Shown here in pieces: positions 22,258 through 34,640 of a stretch of 64,000 nucleotides of DNA. Source of the stretch: Epiperipatus broadwayi (lineage: Eukaryota; Onychophora; Udeonychophora; Euonychophora; Peripatidae). The notes under the pieces are model-generated. The model saw nothing but the letters and a program-made list of their open reading frames with translations, did not search any database and was not told where the DNA came from. Location of the stretch: positions 3,965,877 to 4,029,876 of the forward strand of contig JAQFVV010012508.1 of assembly GCA_028023455.1 (NCBI GenBank), in the 5' to 3' direction. Each line of letters begins with the position of its first letter. Positions within the stretch are counted from its first letter, which is position 1. The position numbers and the translations under genes are program-made.

Positions 22258-22475
22258 ATATATATGGAGATGGTAATCTGGACCAACTGATGATTTCTGG
22301 TTTAGCATGATATTGGTGATTATTTATCTTTTCAACATATATGTGTTCAAGTGTATCAGTGTTATGAGATAGTTTGGAGAGTGGTGGGTCGTGTGAAAAT
22401 CTGTGCTCATATACCCTATATATTACCTATATAGACATAGGTATATAATAAGCCTGTGTGTTTCAGTTATAAAAC
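22258..22475 (+). repeat. SINE-like repeat, family S (copy 3)
   Basis: Blocks: GATGGTAATCTGGACCAACT, TTCTGGTTTAGCATGATATT, GTTATGAGATAGTTTGGAGA, GTGGTGGGTCGTGTGAAAAT and TATATAATAAGCCTGTGTGT. The head seen in the 14.6-kb copy is missing. Confidence 0.65.
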
Positions 22476-23325
22476 AAAGTAAATGATAGTACTGTATACC
22501 ATAAATTTTGTTTATCAGTTAAGTCATATGATTATCAAAAGATATTTTACTATATATTAGTTGTTATAATTTTAGATCAATAGTTCCCGTTTGTTGAATC
22601 AGTTAACACGAAGAACTCCGGAGGTTCATTATTATGAAATTACAATCAATTTTATTTTTAAGCACTTTTGGTGGTAAAAAATGAGTTACTTCTTCTCTTC
22701 CACGCACAAACTTTTTAATTATTTATAGAGTATGAAATAATTCTGAAAGTATTTAAGCAACAGTTTTACTATCATATATCAGCAAAATTTGAAACCTATT
22801 GAATTATAACTTTTCCCCCTCTACTTTTACAATTCTTCGTCTCTGATTTTTAACCCATTGTCCTATTTTACTAAATCTTTTACTTCTAGTAGAAGCTTAC
22901 TTTCTTAAAATTTTAGAGTTAATTGAAAATAAATTACTTAGTAGAAAATAGGCATCTCTGGAGAAATTTTGCAATTCTGTTTGTTTGACAACGTGAATGC
23001 GGAGTTGTGGAGAAAGTTAGAATATTTTAATTTAATGAAATAATGGCATAGCTTGTTACTTAGTCAAAGAATAAAATAAATCACTTTTTCCCAAACCATC
23101 CATTGTTTTTATTGTACTTATTGTCAAAATTTGTTAGAGGAAAAAAAACTTAGAATGGAAAAGAACTGTAACAGCGGCAAGTTGAAAAAAGTACTTATAT
23201 GTTTAAAAAAATAGGTCTCAGTAAGCATCGTTAATACACACACATATGTTCTATCCTACATGTACATCAGAACAACCATAAAATTCATAGAAATATATAT
23301 ATATGACTAGTTATTTATAAACAAG
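22476..23325. other. AT-rich DNA, nothing recognised
   Basis: No gene or repeat supported. Confidence 0.5.
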
Positions 23326-23526
23326 GCAAAACTCTCCATACAGTAGTGCCACCCTGTGCGAATCAGAATAATCGATGGATGCCAGAAGGCTTGTGCATAA
23401 AATCCCTATCTAATGCCTACTCACCCATTGATTACTCTGGTTGGCACAGGGTGGCACTACTGTATGGAGAGTTTTGCCTTGTTTATAAACAATTATGTGC
23501 TTGTATAAGAGATGGTGATCATGTGA
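23326..23526 (-). repeat. Foldback element, family M (copy 4)
   Basis: A near-perfect palindrome: TTATAAACAAGGCAAAACTC on the left mirrors GAGTTTTGCCTTGTTTATAA on the right, with arms continuing through CCATACAGTAGTGCCACCCT. Orientation is reversed relative to copies 1-3: the unique leader ends at GATCATGTGA (23526). The hammerhead-bearing centre is absent. Confidence 0.8.
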
Positions 23527-24913
23527 TGACTACATTATTCTCCAAAGATGGCAGTTTACTTTATCATTTTTGATCAAGAAATATAGAGACAATTTTATAT
23601 TCGCTTAAGTTACCACACAAGACACATATTATAAAATGCATAAACACGCATGCCGTGCATATGTTTATGCATATGTATTGCACGCATATGTATGTGTACG
23701 AATATTATGTTTATAAAATATATAATATTCATATGTAAAAAATATTAATATGTAACAAAATATTTACAAAAAAAATAATTAAATAATTTATATCTGTATT
23801 TTAAAGTGTACAGTATATAATTAAAAACAATCTACTTAAAACAAAATTGAAACAGAGAAGTCATTATAAATATAAAAAAAAAATTATTTAATACATCAAC
23901 CTGACCTTCATTTATTAATGGAACCTTTTCAAGATGTTTCTTTTTACCTATCAATTTTTGGATATTGGACGTAAAATGAATTATGGAAAAAAATATTCAG
24001 GCAATAACGTATGTTAAAAATTTACAAGGAAAGAAAATGTTAGGAAACTTTGTATATTCAAGAAAATTTAAACAAATGTGTAAACATGGTTAAAGGTCCA
24101 GCACAAATGGGGGGGGGGGGGCAGCATTATTAGATTATTGGAAACTTCAAAGTAATAATTTTAAAATCAGAAGGAAGGAATTTTTAATGTTTTGTTTTTT
24201 TCCGATTATTTGCAAATATATATATATATTATGAGGAGGGGGGGAGGATTGTAATAAGTCGTCATTTTTATGTACATATATGTATTTTACTAATTATATT
24301 TAATGTATATTTTAATTATTGTAATGTAAATATAATGTCCGTTGGGGGAGTTGCTATAGGATAATTGGTCGTGTGATTGTGTAAAAAGCTACATTTGAAA
24401 AAGTTCCATTAAGGAATAAAAACCGGGTTGATGTAATTAAATATTTTTATTTTATTTATAATGAGTTGTCTGTTTCAATTTTGTTTTAAATTGATTATTT
24501 TTAATTTTATATATAGAAGGAAACATTATGGACATTGAAAATTGATCATTTAAAGTATTTAAAGTGTATATGTATGTTGATTTAATAAAAGAAAAAATAT
24601 TTCCTCTTGCGATTTGCAATAATTGAAATTTTTGTAGATGAATGCATTAGTCTTAATTCTTTGTTTATTATTCAAATTATTATCAATTATTATTCAAGAT
24701 GGGTTAAAACAAATGGCATAATTAATGATAGTTTTTATATATTATGCAAAATAATATAAATTAATAATTCAGATTCTGAAAGCCTAATAATTTGAACTTG
24801 GGTTTAAAGTAGAAGATTGGAAAAAACTGCCATGAGATCAGTTAAAACCCTGCAAAATTAATTCATAAATGATCCTATAAAATTTCAGAGATGGGTTTCT
24901 AAAATTAGATATA
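23527..24913. other. AT-rich DNA with G-runs and a weak LTR-like patch
   Basis: Contains a 13-base G run (24109-24121) and a second G-rich patch near 24236. From about 24247 (TGTAATAAGTCGTC) to 24476 the sequence has a retroviral-LTR-like look, with AATAAA at 24415, but no paired copy or target duplication, so it is not called. Confidence 0.35.
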
Positions 24914-25471
24914 TGTTGGACTATTTCCATCATCTATGAGTGAATGTTGAATGTATAGAAAATTTTAATTTAAACTTTCCAAATACAAACAACTTGTTAG
25001 TAATAACTCACAAATAGACAACACAGGTTAGTAATTACACAACGTTTCAGGTAGTATTATTCTCTACTCTTATTCAGGTGTTGCAGGCCTATATGCACAG
25101 TGACAATATTCACTTAGAAGTTGAACTCGCACCTTTAGATTCTTGAATATCGAATTTAAGGCAAACGCTCTAACCAACTTAGCTATTCTGTCAAAGGCTG
25201 AATAGCTCAATTGATTAGAGCGTTAGCCTTAAATTTGATATTCAAGAATCTAAAGGTGCGAGTTGAACTTCTAAGTGAATATTATCATTATGCATATAGG
25301 CCAACAACACCTGAAGAAAAGTGGAGAATAATATTACTTAAAACATTATGTAATTACTAACCTGTGTTGTCTATTTTTGTGTTAATACTAACAAGTTGTT
25401 TGTATTTGGAAAGTTTAAAGTTTTCTATACATTTAACATTCACTCATAGATGATGGAAGTAGTCCACCATA
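24914..25471. repeat. 558-bp palindrome of two head-to-head tRNA-like SINEs
   Basis: Left arm 24914-25190 and right arm 25198-25471 are inverted copies from TGGACTATTTCCATCATCTA inward to CAAGAATCTAAAGGTGCGAG. At the centre each arm carries a tRNA-like head: on the plus strand AATAGCTCAATTGATTAGAG (A-box-like, from about 25201) and AAAGGTGCGAGTTGAACTTC (B-box-like, about 25252). Body sequence CACCTGAAGAA...GAAACGTTGTG follows and contains hammerhead-like core letters. A third, partial copy lies at 34.5 kb. Whether this is a SINE inserted into itself or an element that moves as a palindrome is not decided. Confidence 0.75.
25035..25082 (-). ncRNA. Hammerhead-like signature, left arm of 25-kb palindrome
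   Basis: Minus strand: CTGAATA (for CTGANGA), a possible stem II GTAG...CTAC, then GAAAC and GTTGTGTA. One core base is wrong and no stem I adjoins the expected cleavage site. The right arm (25311-25345) has the core CTGAAGA but AAAAC for GAAAC. A decayed relative of the CTGANGA...GAAAC elements, not a working ribozyme. Confidence 0.3.
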
Positions 25472-25997
25472 TCACATCTTATAATATACTATCATCACAA
25501 AACTTCAGACAAAAGCTTTCTAAAATATTTATCATCTGTCTTTGAATTGTAAATTGACCTATCATTTTTACCATCATATAAGTGAACTGACCACTTATAA
25601 TATCAATTACTACCAGCATCAGAAATAAAATTGAGTTTCATCACAATTAAATGATAAGGAATGGCTCCTCAGGATAAATTCAAGGATCAACAGTCAATTG
25701 TTCAAGAAGATATCAAGGGCCTGAACTTGAACTTGTATTGATTGTAGTGCAAATAGATCAATTTCAAATCAATTAGCAATGTAATTATTTTATAAATAAA
25801 ATTATAAATGTTTTTAATGTGATTTACTTTAAATATATACATATACATTAATTTAATGTGTACAAGAATTTGCATTTAATATATTTATTTTACATGGTTA
25901 TAAACAAAAGAAGATTGCAGTGTTTGAAAAAAAAAAAATTTAGCCCTACTGAAATACATAAAACAAAATTTAGATTAAAATGAAAATTTGTAATCTA
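25472..25997. other. AT-rich DNA, nothing recognised
   Basis: No gene or repeat supported. Confidence 0.5.
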
Positions 25998-26505
25998 AAT
26001 GCCTTCTCCTCTCTTCCTCCCTCTCTCTTTCCCCTCTCCATCTCTCTCTGTCTCCCTGTCGCTCTCTCTTCCCCCTCTCCCTATCTCTCTCCCTCTTTCT
26101 CTTTCCCACTCTTCCTCTCTTTCTTTCCTTTTTTCTTTGCTTCCTTCTTTCTTTCCTTCTTTCTTTTTTCTTTCTTTTTTCTTTCTTTTTCTTTCTTTTT
26201 TCTTCCTTTCTTCCTTCCTTCTTTTCTTCCTTTCTTTCTTCTTTCCTTCCTTTCTTTCTTACTTTTTTTCCTTTCTTTCTTTCTTTCATTTCTTTCCTTT
26301 CTTTCTTTTTTTTTCATTTCTTTTTTTCCTTTCTTTCTTTCTGCCTTCTTTCTTTCTTTCTTTCTTTTTTCTTCCTTTCTTTCTTCCTCTCTTTCTTTCT
26401 TTCTTCTATTATTTTCTTTATTTCTTCTTCCTTCCTTCCTTTCTTTCTTTCTTCCTTTCTTTTTTCTTCCATCCTTTCTTTCTTTCTTTCTTTCTTTCTC
26501 TTTTT
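25998..26505 (+). repeat. Half-kilobase polypyrimidine tract, (CTTT)n-like
   Basis: About 500 bases almost purely C and T on the plus strand, starting as CTCTCCCT-type and becoming CTTT/CTTTT-type. The long Ser/Phe/Leu and Lys/Arg/Glu open frames it creates are artefacts of composition. Such mirror-symmetric tracts can form triplex (H-) DNA. Confidence 0.95.
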
Positions 26506-27639
26506 TTTATATGTATGCAGGGTGTGAATGCTAAATTATAAAAATAAAGTGAAAAGTCAGATTATTATTATTATTATTTTGATTTTTTTTTACCATATTA
26601 CATATTATTGAACAAAAAATGATAATCAGCATTACTATGCACACATATTTACAAGTAATAGTTATAGGTAATGAATTAAATTTATATCCGGTGGTACAGA
26701 GATATGTGAATTAAAAAATAAAACAGTGGTATTGTTAATTATTATTACTTTTTTTTTTGAGACAGCAAATGGTATTCAAAATGTAGTCATTAACAAGCAT
26801 ATTTAATCAATAAGGCAAAAATAGTTCTATTAATTAGGGATAGGTTTAATGTGTAGATAGAATGTTACCATGAGATGATCACTGGTGTACAGCCGAAACT
26901 GTTAGTTTTGATATGAATAAATAGTATTGATAAAGTGTCTAAGAAAGTTGTAAATCATGTGATATGTAAGAATTCCCATGCATTATTTTTTATTTGTTTA
27001 CATAATTAATAATTGTATACCTTTTTGTCGTCATGACTACAATAACTTATCTCATATGTGGCTAAGTTCATTAGTAGAAGTTGGGATATAACAAGAGAAT
27101 TCAACCTAATTCAAGCTTAAACATCATGAATCTCTGGAATTAAATAACAGAAGATATCCCAAAACACTTTTATGAAAATATATTTTTAGACACACATGTA
27201 ATTATGCATTGGTAGTATATTAGAGGTTGTTGCTAAGATAAGAGCAATATAATAAGAGAATACAATATAATTATACAACAATCTTATTCTTTTACTATCT
27301 ACATTAAGTCTATAATCAAGTCTCAATTATATAGCTAATGTTGGTGATTACATGTTGATGGTAGCAATCTTAAATAATAAAAAAATTAAAAGTTATATGC
27401 ATAGAATATATATATATATTAAATAAAATAGTTTTTGTAAAGCATATCATTATGGGTTGTTTAGAAATTTTACTTCATCTTTTTGCAGCTATTAATATAT
27501 ATCATATTTGTGTATAATGAAGTTAAGTTCTCATTAAAATAAGATATTCAGCATATTTTAAAGCTTTATATTTAAAAAGATCTTGCCATAATTATTTGAT
27601 GCGTTAAATTCTAATTAATCTGAAGTTTAGAACATACAA
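26506..27639. other. AT-rich DNA, nothing recognised
   Basis: No gene supported. The LINE that follows may extend upstream of 27640, but I cannot follow its translation further. Confidence 0.4.
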
Positions 27640-30440
27640 GGAAAGTGCTTGATAAATTGCATTAAAATACTATTAGATGATTCTGCACCCATCTAATGAG
27701 AGATCTTTATGAACCTTGAATCATTTGTCCTGGAGAAGTTGGCTAATGTTAAGTTTGATGTGCTAAAAAGGTTGGTGTTAGTTACAAGTAAATTTATTAA
27801 CTTAGTAAATCCAACTATTTTCATCTAAATAAGTTGTTATAGCATAAGTGAAATAGGATTCATTATAAATAAAAAGTGGAAGAACAATATTTTGGAGATT
27901 GATGGTGTATCTGACAGAGTGGCAAGATTAGTTATTCAGTTTAATAGCAGATATCAAATACAAATAATTGTGGTTTATTCCAGAACAAATTCTCATTGTG
28001 ATGAAACAGGAGAGGATTTTTATATGGATGTACAAAAAGCATTTGATCAGACCAGGCAACATTTCAAAGTTGTCATAAAAGACTTTAATGCTAGTATCAG
28101 TAAACCATTGAAAGATGAAAATACTGTAGGTAAATTTATTATGGTGATAGAAATGAGAGAGGACATAAACTTGTGGAGTTTGCAGAAAAAGAAAAACTTT
28201 ATACTATGAATTATTTTTTTCAGAAAAATGTTAAATGCAAATGGACATAGGAACATCCAAATGAGGATACAGCAGAATTGAATTATATTTTGACTAACAG
28301 AAAATATGTATTTCAAGATTGTAATGTTCTTAATAAATTCAATGTTTACCGATTAATAAGATGTAGATACACCTTAATGCAAAACTAGGGAGACAAAAAT
28401 TATTAAGAAAAACAATATTCACAATAGATATTTCTAATCTTCAGAAATATTCCAATGAATTTATATTAGAACTTGCAAATCGTTTTCAAATATTAACAGA
28501 TTTTGAACATGATTCAGATGTGAATGAAATCAATAGAAAGATAACTGATCTACTTTTAAAAACTACAACAAAGATAGCTGGTACAAAAAAGCAGTAATTG
28601 GCCAGTAAAATTTCTTCTGAGACCAGACACAATTTCTGAGGGGAAAAAAGAATATGAAAATATATAAAATTTATATATTAAGAATGGTTGAATATCTAGA
28701 AGTTTATAAAGTGGTGCAAAAAAGAGTTGATAATGATATAAGAATGTATAATTGTGAACTAGCAAGGAAAGCTATAAAAGAGAATAAATGTCTTAAGATT
28801 GTAAACAACATCTTGGTATTGGTAGGAAATTTATTTTGGCAATAAGAAAAAAAGATGATACTATCACTAAAAAGAGAGATGACATTATGAAATGTGTAGA
28901 AAAGTTCTATCCAGAATTATATAGCAATAAAGAACATGGACTCCTCTTACAACTACTATATCTTCTGAATTGACCAGAATTTTAAATGAAGTGAGACATG
29001 CAATTAAATTTATAAAGGAGGGAAAAGCTTCAGGTGATAGTTGATATCTTAAAAGAAGTGGGTAAAGAAATAAAAAAAAAAAATTGGCAAAGTTATATAC
29101 CAAATGTTTAAATGATAAAGATGCATGAGATGATTGAAAGCATGAAGCAGTATTAATATTAATATTTAAAAAAGGTGAAAAGGATAATTACAGACCTATC
29201 AACCTTTTATCAGTTTTATACAAAACATTTTCCAAAATAATTACAACTCTTCTACAAAGAACATTGGATTTCAACCAACCAAAAGAACAAACTGGATTTA
29301 AAAGTGGCTTTCATACAGTAAGATCATGTCAAAGTATTGAAAGAAATTATAGAAAAGACCAATGAATATGAGTTGACATTATGGTTTGGAATTTTTAGAT
29401 TATGAAAGGATATTTGATTCTATAAGAATTTGTTCAGTGATTAAAGCATTATATCATCAAAGTATAGACCCAAGATATTTCATATTCTGAAGAATATTTA
29501 TAAAAATGCAACAGCAACAATTAGATTACATAATGATACTAGGATTATTAACATTGAGAAGGGTGTAAAACAGGATGACTCCATATCCAAAATTTTTTAC
29601 ACCAGTTTTGCAATAAGCATTTTGTGGATTAAAATGGAAAGCTAAACAGTAAAAGTAAATGGAGATTATTTAAGTTTATTTACATTTTCAGATGATGTAG
29701 TTGTTTTTGCAAATAATGCTTTAAAGCTTCAGGGAATGTTGCAAGAGTTATCAGATGAAAGTAAGATTAAAAATAAAGGTTAAAAAGACTAAAGGAATTG
29801 CATGTTCAGTGGATTTTTTCAAAAGGTGGAAATAAAGATTGATAATGATATGTTAGAAGAAATTAACAACTACAAATACCCTGGTCAAATTAATATTACA
29901 GATGGAAACATAATAGATGAAATTAATCATAGAATTAAACTTGATTGGAGTGATTTTAGTAGAAATACCTTAATATTAAAAGGAAATTTGCCTATGTGTT
30001 TGACAAGGAAGGTTTTTAATAAATGGTTTTAACAATTCTTACTTATAAAGTGGAGACTTGGATACTTAACAGAAGGACAATATGGAGATTTCAGACCACT
30101 CAACAAAGTATGGAGAAACACAAGTTAGAAATGACAAGAATAGATTGAAAATGAAATACATGGGTGAGAGAACAAATAGATGTTACTGACATCATAGAAA
30201 GAATTGGGACTGAAGTGAAGTTGGGCTGGACACATTGCTAGAAGAGACGATAATAGATGGACATTTGAAATCTTAAACTGGATTCCACGAGATTGTAAAA
30301 GACCTAGAAAAATACCACATGTCAGGTGGATGGATAAAATGTGGAGAGAAAAGCTAGAGATTGGAGAAGATGGATTGGAGAGACCTTTATTCTGCAGCAG
30401 ATCGATAATGGTTGAAAATGATGATGGTGATGATGATGTC
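27640..30440 (+). pseudogene. RTE-type LINE, endonuclease and reverse transcriptase, decayed
   Basis: The longest copy of the commonest LINE family here, read across frames. Endonuclease, 27892-28209: EIDGVSDRVARLVI, IIVVYSRTNSH, EDFYMDVQKAFDQTRQHF and VVIKDFNA (normally GDFN; the Asp/Asn pair is kept). After frame changes: NYRPINLLSVLYKTFSKII near 29185, LDFNQPKEQTGFKSGF near 29268, and FSDDVVVFANNALKLQ near 29685 (catalytic FADD reading FSDD). The GVRQGDxxSP box has become CKTG-like. The C-terminal part includes DEINHRIKLDW and LNWIPRDCKRPRK, and ends near 30440 in ATGATGATGGTGATGATG. Many stops and shifts make it inactive. It lacks the 5' end. Confidence 0.8.
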
Positions 30441-32324
30441 ATTAGATGATTATTACTTTGATAACAATAGAATTACTTCTGAGATTAGAAAAGTTTATTA
30501 TAGGACTTTTAATGAAACATGGTAATTCTTGTAGACTATAAGCATTAGCTTTTAAAAATGTTATGTAGAACTGACAATTCATAGTTTGAATGCAATTAAA
30601 TGAATTTAAAGTAATGAAAATAAGGAGAGTGAAGGTCAAAAATCAGCAATGAACAGAATTTTATGGAACAGCTTAGCACTCATTAATGTTGACAAAATTG
30701 GATAAATGATAGTAGTAATAAAGAAATTAGAATAAGAATTACAAGAAAAAGCAGAACTTTAGTAACAATAGGGAGTTATCACTTAAAACCTCAATGTCAG
30801 CTGACACTCCCAAGATAGGCTATGAATATGGAGACCTAAGTTCTCTCAAAGCACTAAGCCGTATAATTCTTTTCTAATAATACTAAGCTTCACTTTTCGT
30901 GTAAAGCACAATTTAAAACTTACCACTCAAAGGTAAAGTAAAAACAAGGATTGAACTTAAGAAATTGGTATGCTATTTATTTTGTTTTGAGTGGAGGAAA
31001 AAAATTGGAGACTTTAGAGATATAGGTTTGGAAGAAAATGGAAAAATAAGAAGAGTAAATGAAAATAAATCGTTTTAGAGGAAATTATGAATATAAAGAA
31101 GGTATGTATTTGCATATTCCTAGATGATAAAGAAAAGTAAATGATATGTTGGAAGAGACTTATATAAAGGGTATGCAAAGATTGATGAGATGGAAGAAGT
31201 TGATTGATGCTCTTAGAAAGATAAATGGCTTTGGGTTTTAAAAAGTAACTCAAGAAATAGAAACATTTGGAGAACCCTAGAGTATATGATCTGCTTTAGG
31301 CAGGCTACTAATGATGATAATAATTCTGTGAAATTTGCATTTTATAAAATGTCTGACTTTTATGATTTACAATTATTTGATTATGATGTTCAAAATCGTG
31401 TTGAATGAAGGCGTAATTATAATATAGCTGATAAAAATAAAATAAAATCTTATGCAAGTGTGCCATGACTGTCTATAATCTTTGAACCCATGATTATTAC
31501 TGATATTTTTTGTCTTGTTTCATTTTACTTTTAATATTATTATGAGGGACTTGATGTAGTGGACTTGAAAGTTTTGAGTTCAAGTCCTTTATAATTACAT
31601 TAAGTTTAATATAGTATATATGTGTTAATATTATTGTGAATTTTAAAAAAATAGTAAAAATAAAATTAGTTTTCTCCCATGATTATAGACATTTGAATAA
31701 CCTTTAAGTGCTTATTTGCGAACATGTTCTTTGGACTTATTTGCTCTTTTTTAAAATATTTTTTTGAAATTATATTTTCTAATAAAAGAAAAAAAGTCTT
31801 ATTCTCCTTTTTATTTGTATTATTTTGACCTATTTTGTTAAAGCTTAAATTCAAAAAATAAAATTAATTATAAAAATAAAATATCAACTTTGCAAATAAA
31901 AAAGAGTAATAAATAGAAGTAAATAAGCAATACAACAGATTTTATTTCAACCTTCATTATTAAAAAAAAAAAAAATACATTTAATGAAATAAAAAAGTTA
32001 AATTTTATTGAAATTTAAGTCAGACTATTGAAAATATTATTTGAAATATTAAAAATTAACTTTTATTACATAAACAAATAAAAAGAAAGTTACTGATGAT
32101 AAGCATTTTTGTTTGATGTCAGTAAATTATCAGTTGATTAATTTTGTGCTAAAAATTAAATATATTCAAACAAAAATTAAACTTAAATCTTATGTACTTT
32201 TAAAAAAAAACATGTTAATTAAATTTACAAAAAAAAAAAAATAATTAAGCAAAATAGTAGACATTCTATAGTGTTTTATTTCTTTCCTTTGGACTATAGA
32301 CTTTCATCTACGTACTTTAAAATT
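30441..32324. other. AT-rich DNA with one SINE-S trace
   Basis: At 31545-31610, TGAGTTCAAGTCC and TAATTACATTAAGTTTAATA match the 3' part of repeat family S. Open frames here are short and AT-driven. Nothing else recognised. Confidence 0.4.
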
Positions 32325-32580
32325 GAAGCCTGACCCCTAAAGTTTGTAGATATCTTAATATAAAACTGAGCACTGATTATATATGTGTGTGAGAGATGAT
32401 GATCTGGACCAATGATAGGTGCTGGTTCAGCATGAAATACTTTTATTGTGGATCATTTATCTTTTTCACATGTATGTTGTCATGTGTATCATTATATTGG
32501 ATAGAGTGAATGACTGTCAAACGCTTGAAAGTCTGGGTTCAAATCATCTTTAATTTAATTAGAATTAAAATCTTGATCTT
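32325..32580 (+). repeat. SINE-like repeat, family S (copy 4)
   Basis: Near-complete: head GCCTGACCCCTAAAGTTTG, then GATATCTTAATATAAAACTG, GATGATGATCTGGACCAATG, CTGGTTCAGCATGAAATAC, ATTTATCTTTTTCACATGTA, ending in GAAAGTCTGGGTTCAAATC. The GGGTTCAAATC stretch resembles a polymerase III B box, but it lies near the 3' end, where a tRNA-derived SINE would not normally have it. Confidence 0.65.
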
Positions 32581-33299
32581 TTAAATATTTTCTAAATGTT
32601 AAAGTCATTTGAAGTATTTTTGAGGTAATGCTTTACCATTAAGTGATGAAAATGGATTGTTGACACCAGGCATTCCAATTGTACCAATCTTTGAACATCT
32701 TGCTTGCAGATCATATAAGAGATTAATGAAATAAATTTTATATAACATACAAAATTTTCTAATGACCATGTGTTAAATTGATGAGACAATCCTCTTCTTC
32801 AATGAGGGTGATCACCATCATGTTAGTGCTTCAATTTAGGCAATGGACCTAAAATATCATGACTCTCCAGATTATTATCACTAGCATAGTCTACTATTTG
32901 GATCGCTAATTTATGTAATTGGATAGGGTCAATTGAATGGCTCTTGTTATCTGGTCTGATCATCACCAAAGAATAAAACATTTTTGAATTAAATTACCAG
33001 CAAGTTAATTAGTGATTCCAGCTTATATTTATTTTTCCAAGATAAATTTTAGCTTTTTTAAAAGGATGCCATTTTTCAGTTTCCCAAAAATGTTGATCTT
33101 AATTTGACTTAATTCTTTTAATCTCCTATTTTCTTATTAGTATAATTCAAGTTTCTAGCACAGTTTGACATTTTGTGACTAGACATTAGATGATCATATA
33201 AATTACACTTATATTAAAAATGTATGATCTGAAATCAAATGCATAAATTAAAATTAAGAATTATATGAATATAGAAACACCTAAAATTAACACTATAAA
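32581..33299. other. AT-rich DNA, nothing recognised
   Basis: No gene or repeat supported. Confidence 0.5.
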
Positions 33300-33690
33300 T
33301 TTAATGGTAAGAGCAACACAAGAGACTTCAGACCACTCAAAGAATTATGGAGAGATGCATGTTGGGAGTAACAAGAAGAGATTGAAAATGCAATGTATGG
33401 GTAAGAGAACAAACAAGTGTTACTGACCTCATTGAAAAAATTAAAAGCCTGAAGTGGAGTTCAGCTGGACATATTGCTAGAAGAGATGATAATAGATGGA
33501 CAATTGAAATTTTAACTGGATTCCAAGAGATTGTAAAAGACCCAGAAAGAGACCACATATGAGATGGATGGATGAAATAAGAAAGTTTGCAGGGGTGATG
33601 TGGAGGAGAGAAGCTAAAGATAGGAAAAAATGGATTGAATTTGGAGAGACCTTCATCCTGCAGTGGATTGATAATGATTGATGATGATGA
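33300..33690 (+). pseudogene. RTE-type LINE 3' end fragment
   Basis: Parallels 30080-30440: AGAGACTTCAGACCACTCAA, AGAAGAGATGATAATAGATG (GHIARRDDNRW), TTTTAACTGGATTCCAAGAG, GACCCAGAAAGAGACCACAT, then RWMDEIRKFAGVMWRREA and KKWIEFGETFILQW, and a TGATGATGATGA tail at about 33675. One or two frame changes. A 5'-truncated copy of the family at 27.6-30.4 kb, apparently less decayed. Confidence 0.7.
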
Positions 33691-34490
33691 TGAATTAATA
33701 GCATAATAAACAAAATATTATCAAGAGATTTTTTTCACTGAGAACACAAGCTTCAAAACATTATAAATAATTGTTTATTCATTGAAATGATAAAGGTCTA
33801 AAGTATCTTTTTCATATTGCATAATAATCTTGATATATGAACTATTCAATTTCAGAATATTTTTACTTTTGTAAATTTTTTTCTTTTTATAATATATTTA
33901 TTAATTTTTTTTTCCTCTCACTTGGTAGAAGTCACTGTTTGATTTATAATTTTTTTTAGAATATTTACTTATTGTATTTATTTTATTAGTGAAATGTCAA
34001 GTTTATTAAAATTTCTTGATTATATCTGTACTAGATTTGGCAATGAAAATAAGTTTTCTGTATGTGTCCTTGTAAATAGCTTATTGGGATTTAATATTAT
34101 TTGTTTTATGTTTTAGAAAACAGAATAATATCGTTTTCTCTCAGAATTACATTTCAGATGGGCAGACTCACTATTCAGTTAAAAATAGTTTCGTTAGCAG
34201 TCGTAGTAAGGACATTACACATTTTGGGGGGGTAGGAGTTGCGATTTTAGTTATAGCAGATATTGAATAAGTATGATAAAAAAATATTTTTCATCAAGGT
34301 TCAGATTAAAAGAAATAATGAACAGTTATGTGCTTTTCTTGACTTTGAGGTAAGTCAGAGATCGTTCTTTTGTTAGCAATTCTTTGAGGCATTAGATAAG
34401 TTTCTAGGAGTTTCTCTCTCTCTCTAGTAAGCTTTTTAATTAAAATTGAGAAAACTAATTTACTCTTTGATTGCAGGATTCGTAAAAATT
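33691..34490. other. AT-rich DNA, nothing recognised
   Basis: An 8-base G run near 34226 and a short CT repeat near 34417 only. Confidence 0.45.
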
Positions 34491-34494
34491 TGAC

Positions 34495-34640
34495 AATAAA
34501 CTTATTTTGCTTTATTACCCAACGTTTCTAGTGATATTATTCTCAGCTCTTCTTCAGATGTTATTGACATGACCAGTGACAATACAAGCATAGGAGTCGA
34601 ACTTACACCTTTAGATTTTTGAATATCGAATTTTATTTAC
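34495..34640 (-). repeat. Single-arm copy of the 25-kb tRNA-like SINE
   Basis: Shares CCAACGTTTC, ATATTATTCTCAGCTCTTCT, GACAATACAAGCA, AGTCGAACTTACACCTTTAG and TTTTTGAATATCGAATTT with the left arm of the 24914-25471 palindrome. Only one arm is present, and the tRNA-like head is cut after the B-box region. On the minus strand it keeps both CTGAAGA (34551-34557) and GAAAC (34524-34528), the most intact hammerhead-like signature of this family here, but stem II pairs poorly. Confidence 0.6.

Noticed and set aside
24247-24476. LTR-like segment with TGTAATAAG start and AATAAA
   Set aside because: No second copy, no target duplication and no primer-binding site could be found; AT-rich DNA yields such patterns by chance.
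25975-26541. Several long open frames on both strands (up to 184 codons)
   Set aside because: They are the translation of a (CTTT)n-like tract (Ser/Phe/Leu on one strand, Lys/Arg/Glu on the other) and carry no coding information.
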